A stretch of 64,000 nucleotides of DNA, taken from NCBI RefSeq assembly GCF_965225875.1, contig NZ_CBDDBS010000001.1, forward strand, positions 1 through 64,000, in the 5' to 3' direction. The position numbers and the translations under genes are program-made. The notes beneath the pieces are model-generated. The model worked only from the letters and a program-made list of their open reading frames with translations, ran no database searches and was not told the DNA's origin. The stretch is from Haliscomenobacter sp965225875 (GTDB lineage: Bacteria > Bacteroidota > Bacteroidia > Chitinophagales > Saprospiraceae). Below are positions 27,176 through 33,957 of the stretch, in pieces (the first letter of the stretch is position 1; the number at the start of each line of letters is the position of its first letter).

Positions 27176-28516
27176 ATGTACGTGCAAAAAGTAAGTCTGG
27201 AAAATATACGCTCAATCAAAAAACTGGAGATGGAGTTTCCTAATCCGGCGGGTTGGCATGTGATTATTGGGGACAATGGGAGTGGGAAATCGACAATTCT
27301 AAAAGCAATATGTTATGCATTATTGGGTGTCCAAGATGGCCCTAAATTAAGAGTAGCCACCGATAGTTGGCTTAACTCCGAGGCGGACTTCGGAGTAGTT
27401 TCGATTTCTTTCATAAGAAATTTCGAATTGGATGGTGAAATACAAGAGGAAGAAGACCAGTTTCTAGATCTAGATCAACTAATCAGTAGAATAACATTTT
27501 TAAAAGCAACCAATCTTAAATATAATTCTCCAACTTCAACAGAAGATATTCCAGATGGCACGATTGCCCTTTTTCACGTGGGTAATGGTAAAGAGCCAAT
27601 CTACAAAAGATGGGGTCAAAATGGTTGGTTTTCGGCAGCATATGGCCCTTTTAGACGTTTTTCAGGGGGCAGCCCTGACAACGATAGGATTTTCAAGTCT
27701 TTTCCAAGGCTAGGTGCACATTTAAGTCTATTTGGGGAAGATGTTGCATTAACTGAAGCTATCGAATGGGTAAAGGAGCTTGACTATAAACGCCTAAAAG
27801 AGCTTGAAAAACCTGGAAATGGCAAAGACAATACCATTATCTATAATAACTTAATCAGATTTATCAACGAAAGTAAGTTACTCCCGCATGATTCTATAAT
27901 TGAAGGTATTGACAAAGATGGAATTATCTTCAAAGATGGTAATGGCACCCAAATTCAAATCCTCGAACTCAGCGACGGCTACCGTTCCATTCTCAGCCTC
28001 ACCTTCGAGCTCATCCGCCAACTCGTCCGCGTTTACGGTGCCCAAGCCGTTTTTGCCGACATTGAAAAGGGCAAGATGGAAATCAATCTCCCTGGTGTAG
28101 TGCTCATCGACGAAATTGATGCCCACCTGCACCCTTCCTGGCAGGTAGATATAGGTTTTTGGTTCACCAAGTATTTTCCTCAATTGCAATTCATTGTGAC
28201 GACCCATAGTCCACTCGTTTGCCGGGCAGCTGAAAAAGGGAGCATTTGGCGTTTGGCAAAACCGGGTACCGATAGTGAGGCGCAAGAAATCACCGGAATT
28301 GAAAAAGACCGTCTGGTATATGGCAATATTCTGGATGCATATGGTACTGAATTGTTTGGAAAAAACACGGTGCGTTCGACCCAATCCAATAAAAAATTGG
28401 AACGACTGGGGCGTTTGAACATGCTCTACGCCTTGGGGAAAATCAAACCAACTGAAGAAAAAGAACGACTCAAACTCCAAAAAATACTGAGTACGGATGA
28501 TCCAACTGGTTTCTAG
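27176..28516 (+). CDS. AAA/SMC-like ATPase, PtuA-like (Septu-type defence candidate)
   Basis: ABC-class P-loop ATPase of the OLD/RecF-like group. With the start at 27176 (MYVQKVSLENIRSIKKLEMEF) the protein has 446 residues: Walker A GDNGSGKST (32-40), signature LSDGYRS (265-271), Walker B VVLIDEIDAHLHP (308-320) and H-loop THSP in FIVTTHSPL. An upstream ATG at 27119 would add 19 basic residues encoded by a repetitive GCGGAT tract, so it is less likely. The downstream HNH gene overlaps by 20 bp. ATPase plus HNH nuclease in this order and coupling is the layout of the two-gene Septu anti-phage system (PtuA-PtuB). No toxin-sensing domain is seen. Confidence 0.82.
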   Translation: MYVQKVSLENIRSIKKLEMEFPNPAGWHVIIGDNGSGKSTILKAICYALLGVQDGPKLRVATDSWLNSEADFGVVSISFIRNFELDGEIQEEEDQFLDLDQLISRITFLKATNLKYNSPTSTEDIPDGTIALFHVGNGKEPIYKRWGQNGWFSAAYGPFRRFSGGSPDNDRIFKSFPRLGAHLSLFGEDVALTEAIEWVKELDYKRLKELEKPGNGKDNTIIYNNLIRFINESKLLPHDSIIEGIDKDGIIFKDGNGTQIQILELSDGYRSILSLTFELIRQLVRVYGAQAVFADIEKGKMEINLPGVVLIDEIDAHLHPSWQVDIGFWFTKYFPQLQFIVTTHSPLVCRAAEKGSIWRLAKPGTDSEAQEITGIEKDRLVYGNILDAYGTELFGKNTVRSTQSNKKLERLGRLNMLYALGKIKPTEEKERLKLQKILSTDDPTGF

Positions 28517-29369
28517 AACGCTGTCGGCTGATACCGATCAGCATTTAAACCAACTTCAAATAAAGGTAGATTCTGAGCCCGTTTTCCATGCAAAAGTGGG
28601 CAAAGCTGAAACCTTATGGAACGGTAAGAAAAAATCAAAAAAAGGAAAAATAGCTTTTGATGAAATAGTATCCACCCTCAAACAAATGTGCGTGTCTGTT
28701 GAAGTTTGCAACTATTGCGAGCAAAACGAAGCCAATGACATTGAACACATTTACCCTAAAAGTCTTTTCCCGGAACTGGCCTTCATTTGGAGAAATTACC
28801 TATTGGCATGTAAGCAATGCAATACCGCTTATAAACTGGATGCTTTTGCAGTGTTTGATACCGATGGAAATTTGATTGACATTCCAAGAGGGACTAAACC
28901 ATTGCACGTACATGGTGCTTTTATCAACCCAAGAGTTGAAAACCCTAGCGATTTTTTCGTGCTCACTTTTCCTTCATTTAAATTTGAAATCCTGGCCAAT
29001 CCGGGCACCATAGATTATTTCAAAGCAGCAAAAACACTTGAAATTTTACAACTCAACGACCGCGACACTTTGCTACAAGCTCGAAAGGCTGCTGCAAAAT
29101 ATTTTTACCAAAGGCTACATTTACTCCATCAAGCCTTAAATGCTAAAAGCAAACAAACGTTTTTTGGATTATTAAGCCCTTATGATAAATGCCTGGATCA
29201 AAAGGAGAGCCTCCCTGTTTTACAACAAATTTTAACGAAAGAAATTCAAGAAGATATTCAAACACACCAACACCCCTCGGTTTGGTACGCCATCAAATTA
29301 ATTGCCAGTAAAACCGACCCCAAGTGGCAGAATTTATTTCAAGCCCTCCCTGAAGCACTGCATTGGTAA
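28497..29369 (+). CDS. HNH endonuclease, PtuB-like (Septu-type defence candidate)
   Basis: Probable DNA-cutting effector of the ATPase-HNH pair. It is 290 residues long. A zinc-stabilised HNH site is formed by CNYC (Cys71, Cys74), the catalytic EHIYPKS (Glu83-His84-Pro87), RNYLLACKQCN (Asn100, Cys105, Cys108, Asn109). This is the CxxC/EHxxPK/NxxxxCxxCN pattern of the TIGR02646/PtuB group. The C-terminal ~170 residues are helical and unassigned. Reading overlaps the ATPase end by 20 bp, implying translational coupling. A Septu role follows from family and context; other ATPase-HNH defence types cannot be excluded. Confidence 0.82.
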   Translation: MIQLVSRTLSADTDQHLNQLQIKVDSEPVFHAKVGKAETLWNGKKKSKKGKIAFDEIVSTLKQMCVSVEVCNYCEQNEANDIEHIYPKSLFPELAFIWRNYLLACKQCNTAYKLDAFAVFDTDGNLIDIPRGTKPLHVHGAFINPRVENPSDFFVLTFPSFKFEILANPGTIDYFKAAKTLEILQLNDRDTLLQARKAAAKYFYQRLHLLHQALNAKSKQTFFGLLSPYDKCLDQKESLPVLQQILTKEIQEDIQTHQHPSVWYAIKLIASKTDPKWQNLFQALPEALHW

Positions 29370-29489
29370 GTCCCCCTCATTTCTGAGGATATTTCCCTCC
29401 TCCCGTTTTGCGGTGATGTTTGGCGCCCTGGATTGATCGAACTTTGATGCATCAATCAAATGAATCGTTCATCCAACCAGAACAACACC

Positions 29490-30332
29490 ATGAAAAATCG
29501 AATCGCTGCTTTTGCTCCCTGGATATTTGCTTTGGCCATCTGTTTTATCGGCACCGCTTGTGAGTTGATGTCAGATCCTGGCAAGAATATTGATGTCTTG
29601 TTGGAAGAAACCAACAACCTCAATAGCAATGACCCAAACGCCATTTACACTTGTGTAGAAAAAGACCTAAAGGTTGAAACCAACCAGGGAGTAGCAGCGC
29701 TGCGCACTAAACTGTGGACCGTTGGGCAAGTCATTCGCGTAAAATTCATGGATAGTTTGAGCAACACCTTGCGCTTGCGCATCGAAAAAGCAGCGCGAGA
29801 ATGGGAATTGTATGCCAATGTGCGCCTGCAATTTGTACGCAGGGGAAAGGCGGAAATTCGCATTGGCTTAAATCCTAGGGAAGGCTCCTGGTCGTACATG
29901 GGGCGGGATGCCTTGTACCTGGATTCTTTGTCCAAAACGATGAATTTTGGCTGGTTCACCGACCGGACGCCTGATTATGAAATCCGGCGCACTACGCTCC
30001 ATGAGTTTGGGCATGCCCTGGGTTTGATCCATGAGCACCAAAATCCCTTACAAAACATTCAGTGGGATGTCGAAAAGGTCTATACCTATTATGCGCAAAC
30101 CCAGGGTTGGAGTCGGCAGGATGTGGATCAAAACCTCTTTCGCAAATACAGCAGCAGCCAGACTCAGTTCTGTCGCTACGATCCATTGTCCATCATGCAT
30201 TATTCTGTGCCCAAACAATTGACGCTGGATGGATTTGAAGTGCGCTGGAATTTTCAGCTTTCGGTAGAAGACAAAAGTTTCATCGGGCGAATGTATCCTT
30301 TTAAAGGACCGCGGCTGACAACTTGTCCCTGA
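29490..30332 (+). CDS. Astacin-like zinc metalloprotease lipoprotein
   Basis: Extracytoplasmic metzincin. The zinc site HExxHxxGxxHE is complete (His171, Glu172, His175, His181, Glu182 in HEFGHALGLIHEHQNP), and the Met-turn is SIMHYS. From the ATG at 29490 the N-terminus is a lipoprotein signal with lipobox IGTAC; the ATG at 29460 adds ten residues and is less likely. The extra Glu after the third His and the tyrosine-containing Met-turn place it nearer the astacin group (M12A) than the matrixins. The mature form is about 255 residues with few cysteines. No inhibitor or substrate gene is adjacent. Confidence 0.87.
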   Translation: MKNRIAAFAPWIFALAICFIGTACELMSDPGKNIDVLLEETNNLNSNDPNAIYTCVEKDLKVETNQGVAALRTKLWTVGQVIRVKFMDSLSNTLRLRIEKAAREWELYANVRLQFVRRGKAEIRIGLNPREGSWSYMGRDALYLDSLSKTMNFGWFTDRTPDYEIRRTTLHEFGHALGLIHEHQNPLQNIQWDVEKVYTYYAQTQGWSRQDVDQNLFRKYSSSQTQFCRYDPLSIMHYSVPKQLTLDGFEVRWNFQLSVEDKSFIGRMYPFKGPRLTTCP

Positions 30333-30338
30333 TGAAAA

Positions 30339-30420
30339 ATGACGAATAATTCAAGTGACGAATGACGAATAGAAGTAACGCACCAACAATTCGTCATTCG
30401 TCATTCGGGAAATTCGTCAC
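30339..30420. repeat. Family A word-repeat palindrome (TGACGAAT words)
   Basis: The left arm (30339-30370) and right arm (30389-30420) are built from the word TGACGAAT and its complement ATTCGTCA, with an 18-nt loop. The arms pair closely except near the middle. It starts 7 nt after the protease stop. The remaining ~120 nt before the next gene hold no clear promoter. Confidence 0.8.
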
Positions 30421-30544
30421 TTGTTAAGGTTTTCTGAAGGAAACATTAAAGTTATGTTTAAGTGGCATTCTGGAATGCTAAAATAAAATCCCTCAAACGT
30501 TCTAGGGGCATATTCAATTTCAAAACCAAAAAACAACGATAACA

Positions 30545-31150
30545 ATGAGAACTTTGCAAGCAATAGTAGCTGTCCTGACGCTGGTGACTTTTTCAACCTT
30601 TAACGCCCAAGCCCAAAAAAACAACACCGTAATCAACCCAAAAGTGGGTGTAAATCTTTCCGCAGTTGATGGCAATCTGGGCGACTTGCAGGCAGCTGCT
30701 AAAGTAGGCTGGAATGCTGGTGTAGATTTTCGGGTTGGTGGCAAAAAATTATTCCTCAGTCCTGGTTTACATTTCAACAACTATACGGCTCGTTTGGTCA
30801 ACGACATCGATACCGATACCCAGGTTAACTTTAAGGATGAAACGACCATTCAGGCGTTGAAAGCGCCTGTAAACATCGGCTTCGACATCACTGGCAGAAA
30901 ACAATTGCTCAACCTTTACCTGAAGGGGGGGGTGACTCCAACAATGATCCTGGCGGTGAATGAAAAAGCAGGAATCCCCTTCAGCAAGGATGACCTCAAA
31001 ACTTTCTCCTGGGGTGCCAACGTCGGTTTGGGTATGGACATCACCATCCTGACTGTGGACCTGAACTACGAAATTGGGATGTCTGACTATTTTGCGAATA
31101 CTACAGGCCGGAACAATGTGCTGACTTTGAGCGCGGGAATCCGGTTTTAG
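30545..31150 (+). CDS. Outer-membrane beta-barrel protein (PorT/OmpW-like)
   Basis: Small (201 aa) barrel protein with a signal peptide ending AQAQ, alternating aromatic/polar strands (VGWNAGVDFRVGG, LNLYLKGGVTP, SWGANVGLGMDI, LTVDLNYEIGMSDYF) and a terminal phenylalanine (LSAGIRF), the signal for outer-membrane insertion. It fits the porin-like outer-membrane beta-barrel family of Bacteroidota (8-10 strands). Function unknown. Its TAG stop is the first base group before a family A palindrome and a classic terminator lies 150 nt further on. Confidence 0.8.
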   Translation: MRTLQAIVAVLTLVTFSTFNAQAQKNNTVINPKVGVNLSAVDGNLGDLQAAAKVGWNAGVDFRVGGKKLFLSPGLHFNNYTARLVNDIDTDTQVNFKDETTIQALKAPVNIGFDITGRKQLLNLYLKGGVTPTMILAVNEKAGIPFSKDDLKTFSWGANVGLGMDITILTVDLNYEIGMSDYFANTTGRNNVLTLSAGIRF

Positions 31151-31250
31151 TTGAGGAGTTGAGATGTTGAGGAGTTTAGAAGTTTAGGCTACCGCGAGCG
31201 ACTTACAAAAGGATTTTGTCAAAATCGCTCGCGGTAGCCTAAACTCCTCA
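31151..31250. repeat. Family A word-repeat palindrome (GTTGAGGA words, GGCTACCGCGAGCG core)
   Basis: A 21-bp perfect stem (31181-31201 with 31225-31245) ends in the GGCTACCGCGAGCG core. Outside it the left arm repeats GTTGAGGAG. The 23-nt loop contains a small ACAAAA/TTTTGT hairpin. It begins immediately after the barrel-gene stop. Shares core and words with the element at 9719-9839, although the neighbouring genes are unrelated. Confidence 0.85.
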
Positions 31251-31301
31251 ACTTCCCTACGATATATTTATCATGGCAATAATCAGTGTGCGAAAATGGG
31301 A

Positions 31302-31333
31302 CCACCTGGCGGAGTGCGCCAGGTGGCTTTTTT
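31302..31333 (+). terminator. Rho-independent terminator
   Basis: CCACCTGGC (31302-31310) pairs with GCCAGGTGG (31318-31326), 7-nt loop, followed by CTTTTTT. Oriented to stop rightward transcription before it runs antisense into the RAYT gene. Confidence 0.85.
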
Positions 31334-31337
31334 ATTT

Positions 31338-32003
31338 TTAGTAAAATCGGTCTTCGTGCCAGTTTTTGGGGTTGTTGATGATGTAACGGGCGATGTGGTT
31401 GTAGGCAGTTTCGTGGCGGATGATGTGTTCCCAGTAGTTGCGTTGCCAGAGTTTTCGATTGAATCGTTCCCATCCAAATTGTTTGACCCCACGAATGTAT
31501 TCATTGGTGGTCATCGTTTTGAACCAATCCATTGCGTCTCCAATTGTGGCATTGAATTTTTGGTTTTGTATGCCGTATTGGGGGTGGGGATGTTCGTTGG
31601 TGTGGGGATACCCGTGTACGTTTGGGGCGGGGCACCCAATTTCCGGGGCGGGGCACCCACCGTCCGGCCCGGGGCACCCACGTAGGGGCGCCCCTACGTG
31701 GGTGCCCCGGGCCTGGGATTGTGCAAAATCAAAATTTTCGATGATACAGTGAAAATGATTCGGCATCACGACCATTTCATGGCATTTTTTATCGGGATAT
31801 TTAAATGCCAATTCGGAATACCATTTTTCAATCATTACCCCAGCATCATTCAGGAACATTTGCCCTTCCCGAATTTCCCCAAATAGATGTTTTTTGTCTT
31901 GTACACAAATGGTAATAAAATACGCACCGGGATGGGCGTAATCATACCCCTTCAGGCGAATCGATCGACGATGGTGTTTTTTTGGATTGAATTGATGTGC
32001 CAT
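31338..32003 (-). CDS. REP-associated tyrosine transposase (RAYT, Y1/IS200-like)
   Basis: Single-strand-specific HUH transposase domesticated for REP sequences. It shows the N-terminal GAYFITICVQDKK strand, the HUH histidines in MPNHFHCII (His83, His85) and the C-terminal RNYWEHIIRHETAYNHIARYIINNPKNW-type region, characteristic of RAYTs rather than IS200. The likely catalytic tyrosine is in the DWFKTMTTNEYI or RNYWEH segment; I cannot decide which. Residues about 94-142 are an unusual Gly/Pro/Cys-rich insertion with GCPAP repeats, coded by REP-type DNA including a 48-bp palindrome. The frame is kept open, so the protein may still be made, though activity is uncertain. No IS-like end repeats were found. 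Confidence 0.85.
   Translation of the reverse strand: MAHQFNPKKHHRRSIRLKGYDYAHPGAYFITICVQDKKHLFGEIREGQMFLNDAGVMIEKWYSELAFKYPDKKCHEMVVMPNHFHCIIENFDFAQSQARGTHVGAPLRGCPGPDGGCPAPEIGCPAPNVHGYPHTNEHPHPQYGIQNQKFNATIGDAMDWFKTMTTNEYIRGVKQFGWERFNRKLWQRNYWEHIIRHETAYNHIARYIINNPKNWHEDRFY
31666..31713. repeat. 48-bp perfect palindrome inside the RAYT gene (family B REP)
   Basis: Every base of 31666-31713 pairs with its mirror base around the centre at 31689/31690, with no loop. The centre CGTAGGGGCGCCCCTAC is identical over 17 bp with the intergenic palindrome at 58814. The word GGGGCACCCA occurs three times just to the left (from about 31629). It codes for residues 97-113 of the transposase. Confidence 0.92.
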
Positions 32004-32069
32004 ACCGCGAATAGTGAATGGTGAAAAAATCGCGGTCGTGTAAAAATAATTGGTAAGGCATCCCGTAGC

Positions 32070-32124
32070 GGCGACCCTCTGTGGTCGCCCAAAATTATGG
32101 CGACCCTCTGTGGTCGCCCAAAAT
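32070..32124. repeat. Two tandem family B REP units upstream of RAYT
   Basis: A 26-bp unit repeats exactly at 32070-32095 and 32099-32124 (period 29). Each contains a hairpin GGCGACC-CTCTGT-GGTCGCC. The TGTGGTCGCCC word recurs at 54954 and a close form at 58831. The units lie 66 bp before the RAYT start, the usual place for REPs bound by their own RAYT. Confidence 0.88.
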
Positions 32125-32149
32125 CAAAACCAAAAATAACAAAAAAATA

Positions 32150-32176
32150 GGATGCAGGCACATAGCACCTGCATCC
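32150..32176 (-). terminator. Bidirectional rho-independent terminator after susD
   Basis: GGATGCAGG (32150-32158) pairs with CCTGCATCC (32168-32176). Leftward it is followed by TATTTTTTT, which fits termination of the susC-susD operon that ends at 32213. Rightward it is followed by ATTTTTT. A further small hairpin AAAGCC-GAA-GGCTTT lies between it and the stop. Confidence 0.85.
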
Positions 32177-32212
32177 ATTTTTTAAAGCCGAAGGCTTTAT
32201 ATCAAAACCCGA

Positions 32213-33772
32213 TTAATAGCAAGGGTTCTGCTTCAAATTTTTGTTGGCGTCTATCTGCTGACGTGGGATAGGCCACAACTGCTTACAAGGTTGAGACGCT
32301 GGTTTCCACTGGCGTGCAGCATCGTACTTGTTGAAACGGATCAAGTCCGAACGACGCCATGCTTCGAAGAACATTTCGCGACCACGCTCAGCCAAAAGGT
32401 TATCGGCAGTCAATGAAGCGAAAGCTGGTTGTCCTGCACGAGCACGAATCTGGTTAACCAACGCCAAAGCAGTTGCATCACCAGCGCTTTTGCGCCACAG
32501 TGCTTCAGCCTTCACGAGAAGGATATCTGCGTAGCGGAAAATCTGGAAGTCAGTGCTCAGGTTTGGAGTAGCACCCTGTGGGAACTCAAACTTACCTACC
32601 CGTACACCTGCTTGACGCTGGCAGTTGGGGAAGTGAGCGTTGATCTCAGGCGTAAAGATTACGTTTGGTCCGTCTGCGTCATCAGCAGAACCATCAGTAG
32701 CAGGAGTTACACCATCCGCTTTGAACTGCTGGCCAGCCAGGAAGTTACCACGGATTTTTTGGTTACCAGATACCCCTTTACGTTTGTCGCTGTTGTCGTA
32801 AGAGTTGTAGAACTCCGCCAATGAGCAGTAACCATTCCATGGCTGTTCGCGCAGGCTGAAAGTTTCCTGGCTTACATAGTGCAAGGTCATCTGTGGCAGG
32901 TTGAAACCCTGTGCGTTTACCTGATCGTAAGGAATCACAAAGATACTTTCTTTAGAACCAGCGTTGTTGCTGTTGAAGTTGCTGAAATAATCAGCTTCCA
33001 GAGAGTAAGCTCCAGAGTTGATGATTTCGTCAGCAGCAGCTGCAGCTTTGTCCCATTCGGCAGTACCCTTGTACTTCTCTGCATTGAGGTACAACTTAGC
33101 TTGGATCGCTTTACCAACATAGTAGTTGATCCGCCCATAAGTAGAAGCATTCACTGCTTTGCTCAAGCTAGGTACACTTTCGTTCAATTCTTTTTCGATG
33201 AACGCATACACCTGTGCACGGGTAGCATTGGTAGGTGCAAAACCTGGCTCAACGTCAAATCTGTCTACGATTGGAACGTTACCATAACTGTCAACCAACC
33301 ACAGGTACCACAAGGCACGCAAGGTTCTCAACTCAGAAATAAATGGAGTTGCCAATGCAGGATCAACTGCACCTTTGTTGATCAGATCCTGGAATTGGAA
33401 GATCAAACGGTTACAAGTATTCACCCCACCGAACAAGAAGTTCCAAGCATTTCTGATTGGCTCATCCTGAGGGTTGAACTCTGCACGGTGTGCATTCAAC
33501 CAAATACCGCCGTCAAACCAGTCACCACCACGCTGAGGAATCATGATTTCATCGGAAGATACTTCCTGCAAAGACATGTAACTACCGTGGTTTTGGAACC
33601 CGTAAAGGTTGGTATAAGCTGCGCCCAATGCTGCAATAAATTCTTCGTCATTTTTGAAGAATTCATCCGCTTTCACCTGATCATACAACTTCTCTTCAAG
33701 ATCAGAGCAGGATTGGTTGAACGCGATCACGAAAAGGCCCGCTAATAAAGCCTTAAACCAATATTTTTTCAT
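32213..33772 (-). CDS. SusD/RagB-family nutrient-binding lipoprotein
   Basis: Full-length SusD (519 aa) with lipobox FNQSC (Cys22) from the start at 33772; the ATG at 33805 adds 11 residues before the signal. SusD features are the N-terminal DEEFIAALGAAYTNLYGF, the TPR-like FISELRTLRALWYLWLVDSYGNVPIVD block, AKLYLNAE, and the C-terminal DILLVKAEALWRKSAGDATALALVNQIRARAG followed by RGREMFFEAWRRSDLIRFNK. It pairs with the upstream susC and is separated from it by a stable hairpin. Substrate unknown. Confidence 0.95.
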   Translation of the reverse strand: MKKYWFKALLAGLFVIAFNQSCSDLEEKLYDQVKADEFFKNDEEFIAALGAAYTNLYGFQNHGSYMSLQEVSSDEIMIPQRGGDWFDGGIWLNAHRAEFNPQDEPIRNAWNFLFGGVNTCNRLIFQFQDLINKGAVDPALATPFISELRTLRALWYLWLVDSYGNVPIVDRFDVEPGFAPTNATRAQVYAFIEKELNESVPSLSKAVNASTYGRINYYVGKAIQAKLYLNAEKYKGTAEWDKAAAAADEIINSGAYSLEADYFSNFNSNNAGSKESIFVIPYDQVNAQGFNLPQMTLHYVSQETFSLREQPWNGYCSLAEFYNSYDNSDKRKGVSGNQKIRGNFLAGQQFKADGVTPATDGSADDADGPNVIFTPEINAHFPNCQRQAGVRVGKFEFPQGATPNLSTDFQIFRYADILLVKAEALWRKSAGDATALALVNQIRARAGQPAFASLTADNLLAERGREMFFEAWRRSDLIRFNKYDAARQWKPASQPCKQLWPIPRQQIDANKNLKQNPCY

Positions 33773-33911
33773 GATTGCAATTGATTTTAATTGGATTAAG
33801 TACACAAAGTTTCATACCCAAACTGAAATCATTTCAACTCAAAATAGTTCTCAAAATGATTAGTTTTTTACTGGAATGACAACTAATGTACAACTGATAA
33901 AAAAGTGTTTA

Positions 33912-33948
33912 TTTAAAGCGCGATGCACCGTTGGCATCACGCTTTAAA
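33912..33948 (-). terminator. Intercistronic hairpin between susC and susD
   Basis: TTTAAAGCGCGATGC (33912-33926) pairs with 33934-33948 with one mismatch, around a 7-nt loop. On the transcribed (minus) strand a stretch ACTTTTTTATC follows a short way downstream. It starts about 9 nt after the susC stop. It probably causes partial termination or protects the susC message, setting the susC:susD ratio. Confidence 0.6.
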
Positions 33949-33957
33949 AGAGCTAGA

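Noticed and set aside
27119..29369. Retron-Septu arrangement
   Set aside because: No reverse transcriptase gene nor an msr/msd-like RNA is found on either side.
32070..32124. Direct repeats that might be a CRISPR
   Set aside because: Only two copies with a 3-bp spacer, each with internal hairpin symmetry; no cas genes. They fit REP units.
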